A DNA stretch of 64,000 bases from Gautieria morchelliformis. Lineage: Eukaryota > Basidiomycota > Agaricomycetes > Gomphales > Gomphaceae. The stretch spans positions 27,547-91,546 of the forward strand of contig WHVA01000463.1 in the NCBI GenBank assembly GCA_015179125.1, read 5' to 3'. The translations under genes and the position numbers were made by a program. Of this stretch, positions 42,990-53,726 are shown piece after piece. Below the pieces are notes generated by a model. That model saw nothing but the letters and a program-made list of their open reading frames with translations. It ran no database searches and was not told where the DNA came from. How positions within the stretch are numbered: position 1 is the first letter of the stretch; each line of letters opens with the position of its first letter.

Positions 42990-44191
42990 TCTAAAAATGA
43001 GCAGTGGAGAGCGCTCCAGGAGAAGCGTTGACTTGCGCAGGAGCGCAAGGAGGCATTGGAGAAGAAACAGTGGGAGGACAAAGAAAAAGCCAAGGCGGAA
43101 TGGAAGGAGTGGGAGGTGCAGGCCGAGGCTGCGTGAAAAGCTGAAGAGGCACAAAAAGCCAAGGAAGCATGGCAAGCCGAGGAAGCGCCAAACGCTTCTG
43201 AAGCTGAGAAGAAGGCCTTAAAGGCAAAAGCCAAGGAGGCTCGGAAAGCAAGGGGGCCGACAGCCGAACGTGAGTGACAATGATTTTTCGCTATGTTGGA
43301 GGCTGAAAAAATCTGACAAGCCGATGTGAACCAAATCTTTCACATCCCATTGCCCGAGCCAGTGATTCGGCAATTGCGCAAGCTCAGATCCTTGCGGCGA
43401 AGCATGAGGAATGCAGCTAAGGCAAAGCCGAAGGCCTCGGGATCAAAGAAGAGGAAAGCGACCAAGGAGTCAGACGAGGAAGAGTCGGATGAAGAGGTAA
43501 GTCTTCGGGTCGGTTTGGTTTGCCTTTTTGGCTTATCCTTCTTGCTTTAGCGTGAACCTTGCAACGCTTGCAGGTGTTGCCATACCTGGTGCTTGTGCGG
43601 GAAGAAACTGCATGCCAGCAGTGCATGGACCAAAAGGTTCGGTGTAGCTTCCTGGACGGGAAGCGGAAGTGGAAAGACAAGGGGGAAAACGAGGGGCCGG
43701 GGCCGAAGAATGCCAAGGTTGCAACAATCAGGCTGTCGGGAGCTATACCGAGGGTCGACATCGGTTCTGGGCCATCAGGGATCAAGGGTTTAAAACCCAA
43801 TGGGTTTTCAGGAGCCGAGGTCTCCCTGATGCTGAAGGACTTGCTGTCCCAGCAGAACCAGCAACTGGAGCGGAGCAATCACCTGCTCCGGGGTGTCCTC
43901 GATTTTGTGCAGTGGATTGAGCAGCACAACTCCAGGATGAACAAGCAGTTACACTTGTGGACCACAGCAGTGGAAAATGCTGCCTTGTGGTCGGGTTCGG
44001 GAAGTGTGGAAAGAGAGAAAGAGACAGGGAAAAGAGAAGGGAAAAGGGAAAGAGATAGAGGAAAGATCGTAGGTGGAATCAGGTTTGGAGGATGGGCCTT
44101 TTCCGCCTCCTCTCATGAAAGAGGCCGTCTGGAGTCAGGGTTGGATAGGGGTGCACGGTCAGGATACATAATAGATGGAACAGACATATAA
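42990..44191 (+). pseudogene. Degenerate coiled-coil/Cys-motif protein, probably transposon-associated
   Basis: The first part encodes Lys/Glu/Ala-rich coiled-coil sequence (AKEAWQAEEA, KAKAKEARKA) broken by several stops. After an intron at about 43498-43574 a 200-codon frame carries a short cysteine motif (ACQQCMDQKVRC), a Gly-rich stretch and LLSQQNQQLERSNHLL, which is predicted helical. Such charged proteins are frequent near LTR elements in mushroom genomes, but I do not know a function. The frame ends inside inverted R LTR sequence (44112 onwards). The likely N-terminal part lies inverted at 44640-44830. Confidence 0.4.
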
Positions 44192-44638
44192 TAGAGAAAA
44201 AGGGGGGTGCAAACATGAAACAATGGAGAGGGAAGAGGCTGAAGGCCCCTATGTATGAGAGCACACCTTGGAACCTGCATTTACACCACCCTGCACGGAC
44301 TCTTTGCCTGCTGGGTTGATCCCACACGACCTACGGGTAGGATGTTCCGCGAATGTATCCTGGCCATATGAACACCTAAAGGGGATGGATCGAGAAGGTG
44401 ATGGGGCCAGTGATGAGCCATCATGCCGGGTAAAGGGTGTTGATTGTGTCTGATGGTGTGCCTGCTGGCGAATGAGGCGAGCAGCGAACGTTCGTTCGGC
44501 GAATGTGGCGAAGAGCGAGTGGAACGAACATAGTTGGGAGGTGGTCGGAGGGCATGGCGAACTCAGGCGAAGATGCAAGAGGAATGATGGGACGAGGAAC
44601 AGTGACTGCGGGGCAAGGGAAATATACGGGTCATGACA
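44112..44638 (-). mobile_element. Partial R LTR, inverted
   Basis: On the minus strand it starts TGTCATGACCCGTATATTTCCC at 44638 and follows the R LTR to the CGGCCTCTTTC region at about 44112. The last few hundred bases of the LTR are missing at the left. Confidence 0.75.
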
Positions 44639-44639
44639 C

Positions 44640-44830
44640 TGGTGCTCCTTCTCCTTCCATTCACGTTCTTCAGCCTCGTGTTTCTTGGCCAGTTCCTTCT
44701 TTGCGATTACATCAGTGAAGTGCTGTTTCAGTTCAGCACTGGTCATTTTGGAGAAGTCGATGTTTGATTCCATTATGTTCTGGGACAAGACATGTTTCTC
44801 TTCCCGCCTATCTTTCGAACTCTGCAGCAT
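44640..44830 (-). pseudogene. Charged coiled-coil N-terminal fragment
   Basis: On the minus strand it reads as a start followed by MTSAELKQHFTDVIAKKELA and KHEAEEREWKEKEH, then runs into the R LTR. Composition and position suggest it was continuous with the coiled-coil sequence at 43.0 kb before rearrangement. This is inference. Confidence 0.35.
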
Positions 44831-44892
44831 TGTTCACAAGTCACGTGACCCGACTTGTGGTCTCATGGGGCTCAACCTTAAAGGGGAGATAC

Positions 44893-45486
44893 TGTTACGA
44901 TCGTGCATTTCCAACTTCCAACACTCAGTTCTGCTTCCTTTCTGACATTCTGATAATTCCCACAATCCCACCCCTTGTTATATCCTTTCTTGTTTGGACT
45001 CTATTATTCGGACCCACTGGACTTGACTCACAGCACAGCAAGACCATATGTCCGTCCCCTCTGGAGTCCCATTGGTCCATTATGTCAGATATGCTTTCCA
45101 TCCCCTTGTTCCTTTGCCATTGTTCTTGACTGTACCCTACACCCCCTTGTAGTTCTTTGTTCCCAATTAGTTACTTACCCCGTATATCTATCTGACTTCC
45201 GCTTCCTCTGGAATATGCTTAGCACTACCTCATTACCTGTTGTCTCAGCTCTTTGTATAAAACCCCCTCATGTATGCTCGTTATTCTGCAATCAGATAAT
45301 CGCCTTCGATACGTGATTTCCTTCGCTCTATCTCCTGTTCTTAGCACTGTGAGTTTTGCAGAATCCCTGTCTCTCCGCCCTCTGCCTTCTGACCCAACTT
45401 CTGACTTCAATTTACTTTTATACTTTTTGACTTCCGACTTATGATCTGAAATACTTAGGACGATAGTTCATTGGGGGTGCAACACA
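44893..45486 (+). mobile_element. LTR of family L2, 594 bp
   Basis: It begins TGTTACGATCGTGC and ends GGTGCAACACA. Just before it is a purine-rich AAAGGGGAGATAC, which resembles a polypurine tract. After it, TAAGTTGAAGCCGCTGTCC is shared with the inverted fragment at 42.3 kb, so internal element sequence follows. Both neighbours being element-like suggests a rearranged or tandem structure. Confidence 0.75.
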
Positions 45487-45554
45487 TAAGTTGAAGCCGC
45501 TGTCCTTTCTAGTTCCGACTTCCGGAGACCCTGATACGCAACATCCATCTGCTT

Positions 45555-45670
45555 CACTACTTGGGACACCCATGAAGTTACGTTTTATGTTACTCCACTA
45601 GATGCTGGCTGTTCCATTGTACTAGGACACAATTGGCTCACTGATATAATCACTTGATTGATGGGCATTG
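45555..45670 (+). pseudogene. Ty3-type protease fragment
   Basis: The plus strand encodes VTFYVTPLDAGCSIVLGHNWL, which matches the aspartic-protease region of Ty3 elements in basidiomycetes, followed by stops. It is a relic. Confidence 0.6.
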
Positions 45671-46189
45671 GTCAAATACAGTTCTGTACCCTGGCACAAC
45701 TTCCATCTTTTCCCACATCTTCCACAAAGATGGCTAAGGCCTCTTCTGCATATCCACTCATGGATCCCACCCCACACTCTGGTCCCATGGTAGCAACTCT
45801 GACCTCTTCTCCGCTTGAGTCTGTGCACTTGGGGTACACGGACATTTGAAAGGCATATTACTTGCAAACAGCCCAGTATATATAAGCATGCACTGTTTAC
45901 TCATTCCACGAACAATTCCTGTCCTGGCAGCAGTCATTCCCATTCCTGAAGTATGTATTTAGATGTTAATTAGAACTAAATATGACCTTAAAAATGCAAA
46001 AATTAGTAGTAGTAACATTTCCTTTTTGTTTACTAATATAATTATAATTCAATTATATTAATATGCAAGGTTCAGATTGACAATAATGTACATTCTTCTA
46101 GGATATATTGGATATCTTTTAAAATTTCAACCCTAACTGAATTCATAATACATGATCTTGAGCAATTTGTATATTGTGGATATTCTAAA

Positions 46190-46760
46190 ATTTTTTGAAT
46201 GTTCTGGATGAACTGCCAGTAGAATTTCATGAAACCAATGAAGGACTGGACTTTGCATCAGTTCCTAGGCATTGGCCACTCCAAGATCCCCTTTACCTTG
46301 ACTGGGTCCATCTCTACTGCTCCTTCTGAAATGATGAGCCCAAGATACTCAATTCAGGTTCTCTTGAACTCACCTTTCTCTGGCTTGAGAAACAGCTTGT
46401 ACTCTGAAGCCTCTCTATGACCCACCTCATGACCTTTTGATTTTCTGAGAGGTCTTGGTAAATATGAGGATGTTGTCCAGGTACACCAGACGGCACCTTC
46501 CAAGATCATGTCTTGGAACACATCATTCATCATCATCTGGAAGGTCACCAGGCTCTTTGTGAGGCTGAAAAGCATGACCCAAGACTCAAACAGTCCTTGG
46601 TAAGGCAGCCTTCCACTCATCCCCTTCCTGAATTTGGATGTTATTGAACACCCATGGAACCTCCAGCTTCGTGAAGTACCTCGCACCTCAGAGCTGGTTG
46701 ATCAGCTCAGATATGAGTAGGATTGGATACTGGTTCTTGATTGTGATTATGTTCAAGTCA
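46190..46760 (-). pseudogene. Ty3-type reverse transcriptase fragment
   Basis: On the minus strand the pieces MMNDVFQDMI, VEMDPVKVKGILEWPMP and VQSFIGFMKFYWQFI correspond in order to the RT region and the start of the connection domain of Ty3 elements. Stops and frameshifts are frequent. Its orientation is opposite to the protease fragment at 45.6 kb, so the two come from different insertions or an inversion. Confidence 0.7.
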
Positions 46761-49227
46761 TAATCCTGCACACATCAAGGCTATATCAAGATCATAATGA
46801 GAAGATCTCCTCTCAAATTCCAGCTGCTTGTCTCTCAAAGCTTGGTGGGCTACGGCTGAAAAAGCCACCACCAGTATTGACAAGCTTAACGCAGAACAGA
46901 AATGGACAGTTTTATGTTGCAGTATCAAGGGGCACTAATTGGAACAGAGTCCATATTCTTTTAGGGGAGGGAAACAAAACACCTAATATTGTACACAAAG
47001 ATGTGTTGCTAAAGCCTGTTTAAATATGTAGTTTCATTTCACCAAATAATTCTTTCATACCATTAATTACCCCTGTGCAATACTAACCCTGTTGCAAAGC
47101 ATGGGTTTAGTGAGATCTTGCCTTAAGGTGTTTACTAATGATAGCTAACTGTAGGTTGGGGTGAGGGTCTTCGAGCATTGATTGGGCTAAGGAGATCAAC
47201 CAACAGCTTTGGTGTAGGACATCAAGAGAGAATGAGACTGATTTGGTGGACTTGGTCTTAGGAAGAGCAATTACGTAGATAAGATCACTAAGCTGCCCCA
47301 AGTATGGTGGCTAGAGGAGGCATAGCGGGGTGCCCAGGGGTTTATCGAGCAAAAGTGGTTGTGGTTGGACCATTGGAGCCATCCCCTGGAACTGCTGAAC
47401 ATTTATGAGTCGCCTATGTCATCGGAGAAAAACTTGCATCATAGGAGGCATAAACGCATGACGGTATAACACAGAGCACGGTATGCATCATATGGCTAAC
47501 AGTCTTGACCAGGTTGTATAGGAATTCTTCCGACAACTCTGCACAAACATGATATTTGACGGAACCACCGCGCGGCGACTGGTGTCCTTCGAGTCTCTGG
47601 TAGTATATCTGCATATGCTTGCTCACCAGCTGCGGGCCGATGATCGGTTCAGCGTAATATCTTGGGACTTGACCGAGCTCGAGCCCTCGAATCGGTTGAG
47701 CCTAACAAACATAACATAATCACGAGTCTAGTACAATGAATGGCTGGAATTGACACAGCTACAAAGTTCATACTAGGCAAGCGTCCATTGACAAAACACC
47801 CTTGTCATAGTCTCCCTATAGAATGGCCCAGGCACCAAGGAAGATCCCAGCAAGAACTGTCACGCCACTCGTGTATAATGGCGTAGTCAGACCAACCATG
47901 GCCATGCGTGAGGCAGCACTAGAGATGAGGGAGGATGAGTGGTACATAAACGGAAAGGGGAGAAAGAAACTGACTGAGTCGCGGTGGACTGAGCGGCGGT
48001 GGACTGAGCGTCGGTGGAGTGAGTCGCGGTGGCTGTTGCAGTCCGGAAGAAGCCCGGGCCGGTAACATTGCCTGCCGCTGAGGTGGCCTGATGAATGGTT
48101 GACACTGTAATCAAAAATGATGTAATCGCCGCATTATCGCCAAGGCTGCTAACAACCGATATCGCAGTCGCAGCAGACGCTGAACTTTCCGCGACGGAAG
48201 TAACATCCCCAACTGCCGGAGGACATGAGTCTCTGCGCACGTTATGCGTGAATGAAAAGCTTAATCTCACTGTCAGAAGTCAGGTCTCCGATGCCGTAGT
48301 TGACTTATGCCATCCAGTCAGTGTCCAAATGCATGCTCGAAATGTATGGGTGCTGCAGAAGCTACGTACGAGGAAGAGAAGAAGAGAGCGGAGATCAGGA
48401 GAACAGAGCGAAATTGCATTGTTACTATGATAGCTGTGATGCTTCTGCTCCCGTTTTACACAGAATCGACGCCGACTTTTGCAGTCACCAGTCGGTAAGG
48501 ACTACTAGTAGCGCAGTGCCCCGAATGGGGAGTGGATGTTAGGTATGCAATTGTGACGAGCCAACTGTCAGTGACGAAGTACCTCTTCAAGTAATTATGG
48601 ACGGTGATCTGCGATGGGCATCATGAGGCTGAGCTCGAGTCGGAGACACTATAGGAAAGATCGGAACTTAAAATACGCGCCCAATGCACTTGCCCTGAAT
48701 ATCAGTTCCAATTCGTACTGTTATATCGTTCCAGATTTTCCCAAAATACAGAACTTATTTCCAGTACATATTTGAACTGAAGAAAAGTTCCAAAATTTTT
48801 TTTTTGAAACTGTCACTGCGAACTTTTTTAAAGTGCAAAAGCGCACTTTTTTGTCTCAATGGTCTATATACAAGTGCAGGCACGGGGGAGAGTGGAAGGA
48901 CTCGATGTGTAAGTGCCGAACATAGTATAGTCTATTCTGGAATACACCTGCACTCCATACCCCGTGTTCTGTACGACTGCCGTACCCGTATCACCGAGTG
49001 TTCCAGCTGCTAGCCGACATGCGGTCAAGATACGTTATGGTTGAGACCGTGATGTAGCCGTACAACATACAGCTGCACACGTATATATACGGTACCGTGG
49101 CAAGCCGTACAGGTGCTTACCCTTCAAGGATAATCATCAATACTATTATAACTAGATCAGTAAGGGCCGATACCGGCAGTCCCCTTGCACTGGAATTGAG
49201 CAGGACGGTGAACATTTGGCTAATTAA
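46761..49227. other. No firmly supported gene
   Basis: A minus-strand frame at about 47414-47710, preceded by an AG acceptor, encodes GQVPRYYAEPIIGPQLVSKH and continues for some 90 residues; it may be an exon of an unknown gene. The plus-strand frame 47823-48065 includes a short tandem repeat. Poly-T and poly-A runs lie near 48800. No domain is certain. Confidence 0.35.
47973..48032. repeat. Four-copy 15-bp tandem repeat
   Basis: ACTGAGTCGCGGTGG and three variants follow each other exactly every 15 bp. Confidence 0.85.
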
Positions 49228-49492
49228 GAGCCCGTTCGGCGGCGGCATTGGATGAGATATTCTGAGGTTGCGCCGCCAAAATGGAGATTGTGCAATCTAT
49301 CAAATTGAGTGAGATTGCGTGACTGTTCGGCTGACACAATCGTGGAGAAAACCGATCTCTTGAAACGCGATACTCACGCTTATTTTGCGATATACTGCTT
49401 TGGACCACAACTGCTCGCAATCACAAAAAGCAGATTGCCCTTGGCCCTCAGACATCCTCAGTACACCCACAACCGCTGTTGCCTCTGGCGTA

Positions 49493-51192
49493 ATGGCCGA
49501 GCCCGATCCAGGCGTTCTAGTTGCAAAGCTGCCGAAAAAGGAGACTGTAAGGGCAACCCTGGCTGGTTGTGGAGATCACACTACCACACAACTGACAAGG
49601 GGAAATCCAAAGTATGTATAAATGAACAGAGCATACAAGAGAGGGGATTCTCACCTGACAAGGGGAAATCCAAAGAGAAAAGTCTAAGGGCCCCCAATGT
49701 CAGCGAGCCTGTATTATACTACGCTGCGCAGCCAGGGACAACACTTGGCACCCGCCATCAACCCTGCATCTCCCTGACCACCCTGACCCTTGATTGACCC
49801 TTGATGCCACCTATTATGCGAGTTGCTTGATTTCCGACACTGTTCCGAGAGTGGAAGTCGGAAATTGGAGTGGAACTGGCGAGGCGAACAGAACTGGTGG
49901 AAGTTCTCCCAGAAGCGGAATCATTTCCGAAAGCGGAGGCGGAGATGGAATCGGAACCGGAAGCGGAGTCAGAAATGGAGTCGGAACTGGGTGTGGTGTC
50001 GGAACTGGAAATGGAAAACAGGGTGTCCCCTGACAGAGACCGCCAAGTGGACTGTGCAAGAAGAAGCAGAACTTGTCAACATTCTCCTCAAGGCACGACA
50101 GGATGGAGTTCAAGCTGAGTCCGGCTGGAAAGCCGCTACATGGACTCTGGTCGTACTTGGATTAGCAGGTAACTTTAGACCGGTTGTACCGAACGCCGTT
50201 GGGCATTGCAAGACACGCTGGCAACGAGTGAGTGCCATTTCTTTTCTTTTCTTTATTATCCTCAGTAATACCACACAGCTTAAGGGGGAATACAAGATTG
50301 TCCAGAAGCTTCGTTCGCAGTCCGGATTTGGCTGGAACGATGGCAAAAAGCTTGTCACAGCACCGGTGGAGGTATGGGATGTCTATTTGAAGGTTTGTAG
50401 TTTATTATCTTCAGTATCTACTGTGATAATGTCAATGCAAAGGCTCATCCCAAGGCCAAGCCATTTCTAAAAAAACCCTTTCCGCTCTATGATACCATGG
50501 CCGAACTCGTGGATGGGATAATCACCACAGGTGCCGGCATTTTCAGAGGCAATGGTTCGAGCCCCAATACCATTGACGACGATGAGCCAGAGCCTGAAGA
50601 CTCTGGACGGGATGGGGAATGTATTGATGAGAGAAGTAGCGCGGAGGAAAGTGACGAAAAGGTGAGCTGAGCCGATCTATGATTATCCACTAGGCACTCA
50701 CTCTTGTCTCTCCTTTGCACCTCTCTCTCTCTCATCTCCATCTCCCTGATCCCCCTCTCACTCGTCTTGTGGCTGCATGGCATGGCATCGTAATACTCGT
50801 AGGTTGCTCCCGGCCCAACATCTAATAAGAAACACAAGGCTGCAACAACGATGAAGCCAGGACCCAAACGTGTACGGAAATCTGGCGCGGATGCCATGTT
50901 TGCAATGAGCACAGTGATTACAGGTATGACATATGCTCTACAGAACAAAGGCAGCTCCTCGGTGCTCGCAGCATCACTGGTGCATAAGACAAAGGCCATG
51001 CAGCTGGTGGAGGATGAAGAGGAGGGGCTTGCCGATTCTGAGGTCATTATTGTAGCAGATATCTTTATGCGCAACACTGCGGCGGCTGACATGTACCTGG
51101 CCATGCGTAACAAGCCTCGGAGGCGACTCTGGCTCAATGCGCAGATTAGTGAAGAGATTGGTACTCAGGCAGCTCTATTTGGGGCATACTAG
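49493..51192 (+). pseudogene. Harbinger Myb/SANT-like DNA-binding protein, split by a solo LTR
   Basis: The start at 49493 (MAEPDPGVLVAKLPKKE) is continuous, once the LTR and one copy of its target duplication are left out, with TAKWTVQEEAELVNILLKA at 50041. The Myb-like domain follows (CKTRWQR, intron 50228-50278, LKGEYKIVQKLRSQSGFGW, EVWDVYLK), then FLKKPFPLYDTMAELV. The second half is acidic, then basic, and ends helical at 51192 (LWLNAQISEEIGTQAALFGAY). In active Harbinger elements this protein helps the transposase bind DNA and enter the nucleus. It is disrupted here by the LTR at codon 18. Confidence 0.8.
49546..50035 (-). mobile_element. Solo LTR of the Ty3 chromovirus family, target duplication GAGAC
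   Basis: The 490-bp LTR lies inverted: TGTAAGGGCAACC at the left and GGGTGTCCCCTGACA at the right. GAGAC at 49541-49545 is repeated at 50036-50040. It is the same family as the LTRs at 51884, 57628 and 62035. Confidence 0.95.
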
Positions 51193-51206
51193 GATAACTT
51201 GTAGTT

Positions 51207-51883
51207 CTACTCGCACCGGGACCTTTCTCCCAGGCAGTCTTCCCACATCTTCTCTGCAATCTCATCACGCCTAAGGGCAGCCCTTGTGGTTTCCACTCGT
51301 GTAATGCCTGTAACCTCATCATACCCTTGCCCACTTGTGGATGCGTGATCTGCTTCAGCGAAGTCCCATTCTATTGTGTCGTCAATGTCATAAACACGTA
51401 TAAAGTTGTGCAGAGCACAAAGTGCATGAATAAGACACCCTTGTATGGCAATAGGATACTCATTGGCATAGCACAGCATCTTGAATCGCTTTTGTGAGAC
51501 TCCAAATATACGTTCAATGACATTCCGGGCCTGTGCATGTCGCAGGTTGTATAATTCTTTGTAATTCTCTGGTCTATCCAGGTATTTAATTGACATATAT
51601 ATGGGTGAATGAAACACTGACTTGTGTTTACTTGCTTCCCATTCTCTAAGATGGTACCGGACTCCTCGGTATGGCACCAGAAGTAAATCACATGATGCAA
51701 AACCGGCATCAGCAAGGTAATACTTTCCGTTTGGTATCTTCAAGTCATGGGACCGAGCATCTTCAAAAATAGCACCATCATACACACTACCCTCCCAGCC
51801 TGCAAGGATGTAGCAATACTGTAGATCAAATGTGCATGCGGCAAGCACATTCTGAGTCAGGGTTCCTTTTCGGTTTCGGTAAT
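51207..51883 (-). pseudogene. Harbinger DDE transposase, C-terminal part
   Basis: From the junction at 51883 the minus strand encodes YRNRKGTLTQNVLAACTFD, GWEGSVYDGAIFEDA, KYYLADAGF with the second catalytic Asp, and NVIERIFGVSQKRFKML with the catalytic Glu, then a helical C-terminal region to the stop at 51207. This is the DDE_Tnp_4 type fold. The part with the first Asp and the helix-turn-helix is missing because the chromovirus LTR begins here. Confidence 0.85.
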
Positions 51884-52363
51884 TGTCAGGGGACACCCTG
51901 TTTTCCATTTCCAGTTCCGACACCACACCCAGTTCCGACTCCATTTCCGACTCCGCTTCCGGTTCCGATTCCATCTCCGCATCCGCTTTCGGGAACGATT
52001 CCGCTTCTGGGAGAACTTCCACCAGTTCCGTTCGCCTTGCCAGTTCCACTCCAATTTCCGACTTCCGCCCCGGAACAGTGTCGGAAATCAAGCGACTCGC
52101 ATAATAGGTGGCATCAAGGGTCGATCAAGGGTCAGGGGGATGCAGGGTTGATGGCGGGTGCCAAGTGTTGTCCCTGGCTGCGCAGCGTAGTATAATACGG
52201 GCTCGCTGACATTGGGGGTCCTTAGACTTTTCTCTTTGGATTTCCCCTTGTCAGGTGAGAATCCCCTCTCTTGTATGCTCTGTTCATTTATACATACTTT
52301 GGATTTCCCCTTGTCAGTTGTGTGGTAGTGTGATCTCCACGACTAGCCAGGGTTGCCCTTACA
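51884..52363 (+). repeat. 5' LTR of the chromovirus
   Basis: Starts TGTCAGGGGACACC and ends GGGTTGCCCTTACA. The first 200 bp carry a run of TTCCGA-like hexamers. A later part has GTAGTATAATACGGG, a possible TATA region. Confidence 0.95.
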
Positions 52364-52550
52364 GCAGAAAAGTCTCCCCCCTAGAGGACCGGCGGTCATA
52401 CTGCACGTTGCATTCGCCATAGGTGCGTTCGGAATCGGAGACAGCGACTCGGAGATCGCAACCTCTTCCGCACATACAGTGTACGACAGCCCCTCTTCTT
52501 ACGTCGAGCTCCCAACCCCGGAAATCCCGTCCCATCTTTCTCCTTCCAAC

Positions 52551-53726
52551 ATGGATCCGGACGATCGTCTTCGGAATATGGAGGAGGAATTGACGCGGAA
52601 CCGGATGAAGACCGACGCGATTGAAACAGCCTTACAAGCGATTTTGGCTAAGTTAGATATTCCACAAGGTGGTGGAAATGAAATGCTGGATGATCCGGAT
52701 TGCGGAAAAGCGGAACTAGCGGAAAAGAGGATGTCCGCGAAGTTAGCAAAGGTCAAACCCGCAACTCCGGCGGACTTTGACGGAGATCGGGAGAAGGGAC
52801 GCGCATTCTTCAACACATGCAGCATCTACTTCGCAATTGTCGGAGACCTCTTTCCGAACGACCAGGCTCGGATTCACTGGACATTGTCCTTTTTCAAATC
52901 GGACCGCGCAGCCCGTTTTGCAAACAAGGTGATCCGACATGAAGCAAAGGGCAAGGGGAACTACTTCCGGGACTGGGACGCGTTCGAGAAAACATTTTCC
53001 GACCAGTTCTGCCCAAAAAACGAGCAGCTCACAGCCCTTACAAAGCTCGAAGGGACGAGCTGGTACCAGGCCAAAGATCCAGTCGATGACTACATCGATC
53101 GCTTCCAGGAGCTCATCGACCTTGCGGAATATGACGACGACAAGACGATCGTCATCAAATTCCGACGAGGACTTGATCCGACGCTCCAGAACCAAGTTGC
53201 GCTGCTTGGGGATGGAGCTCCGGATTTTGATGACCCGGAAGGGTGGTACCAAGCCGCGCAGAAGGTTTCTCGGAACAGGGACGCAAATGAGGCCTTCGTG
53301 GAGACGAGTCGGAACACGACACGCAGTTCCGCTCGTCCTACTCCACCTGTGCCAAAACCCGGAAGCGCATTCATTCCCACACGGAAATTATTTCCGATGC
53401 TTGCTCCGCCTGCTCCTATTAGGAACCATAGCCCTCCTCCCTCGAAGAGTGGCCCTGCCCCGATGGATGTTGACCGCATGCGCGGAAAAGGCCACGGAAC
53501 TATCACCTGCTTCCGCTGCCGACAACCAGGCCACTATGCTCGCGAGTGCCCCCAAGCCTTTGATATCCGGCTTATGACCACAGAGGAGAAACTCGAGCTC
53601 CTTCCAGAGTTCCTCGCACTCGCGGACATAAACGGAGTGCCCACTGCGGAAGAACTTTCCGAAAATGCAGAACATGGTCTACCGGAAGCGGAAGATGCGT
53701 CGGATTTTGTGACACGCAGCGGGTGA
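52551..53726 (+). CDS. gag: Gag of the Ty3 chromovirus
   Basis: The first ATG after the LTR gives 391 residues. The N-terminal half is a helical capsid-like region (KKVKPATPADFDG-type start, then FYNTCSIYF-like and FFKSDRAARFANKV stretches), and a C2HC zinc knuckle, CFRCRQPGHYAREC, lies at about residues 320-333. The capsid packages element RNA. The frame is intact. Frame -1 continues into pol right at the stop, as in many Ty3 elements. Confidence 0.88.
   Translation: MDPDDRLRNMEEELTRNRMKTDAIETALQAILAKLDIPQGGGNEMLDDPDCGKAELAEKRMSAKLAKVKPATPADFDGDREKGRAFFNTCSIYFAIVGDLFPNDQARIHWTLSFFKSDRAARFANKVIRHEAKGKGNYFRDWDAFEKTFSDQFCPKNEQLTALTKLEGTSWYQAKDPVDDYIDRFQELIDLAEYDDDKTIVIKFRRGLDPTLQNQVALLGDGAPDFDDPEGWYQAAQKVSRNRDANEAFVETSRNTTRSSARPTPPVPKPGSAFIPTRKLFPMLAPPAPIRNHSPPPSKSGPAPMDVDRMRGKGHGTITCFRCRQPGHYARECPQAFDIRLMTTEEKLELLPEFLALADINGVPTAEELSENAEHGLPEAEDASDFVTRSG

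Larger units (their letters stand above)
49228..51883. mobile_element. Two-gene PIF/Harbinger element, right end lost
   Basis: The left end GAGCCCGTTCGGC follows TAA and resembles the Harbinger MITE end at 35911. Inside, a Myb/SANT-like protein gene (plus) and a DDE transposase gene (minus) converge, the usual arrangement of this superfamily. A solo LTR (49546-50035) splits the first gene. The element stops at 51883, where the Ty3 element begins; the N-terminal half of the transposase and the right TIR are missing. Confidence 0.85.

Noticed and set aside
45487-47000. One intact second Ty3 element
   Set aside because: Protease and RT pieces are on opposite strands and full of stops; they are separate relics.
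47414-47710. Minus-strand exon resembling the start of Mn-superoxide dismutase
   Set aside because: The resemblance is limited to about ten residues around AEPIIGPQLVSKH; metal-binding His motifs and later parts are missing.
49814-50113. Acidic Glu/Ser-rich and basic frames around 49.9, 51.9, 57.7 and 62.4 kb
   Set aside because: They are translations of the hexamer-rich LTR and appear at each LTR copy; not independent genes.
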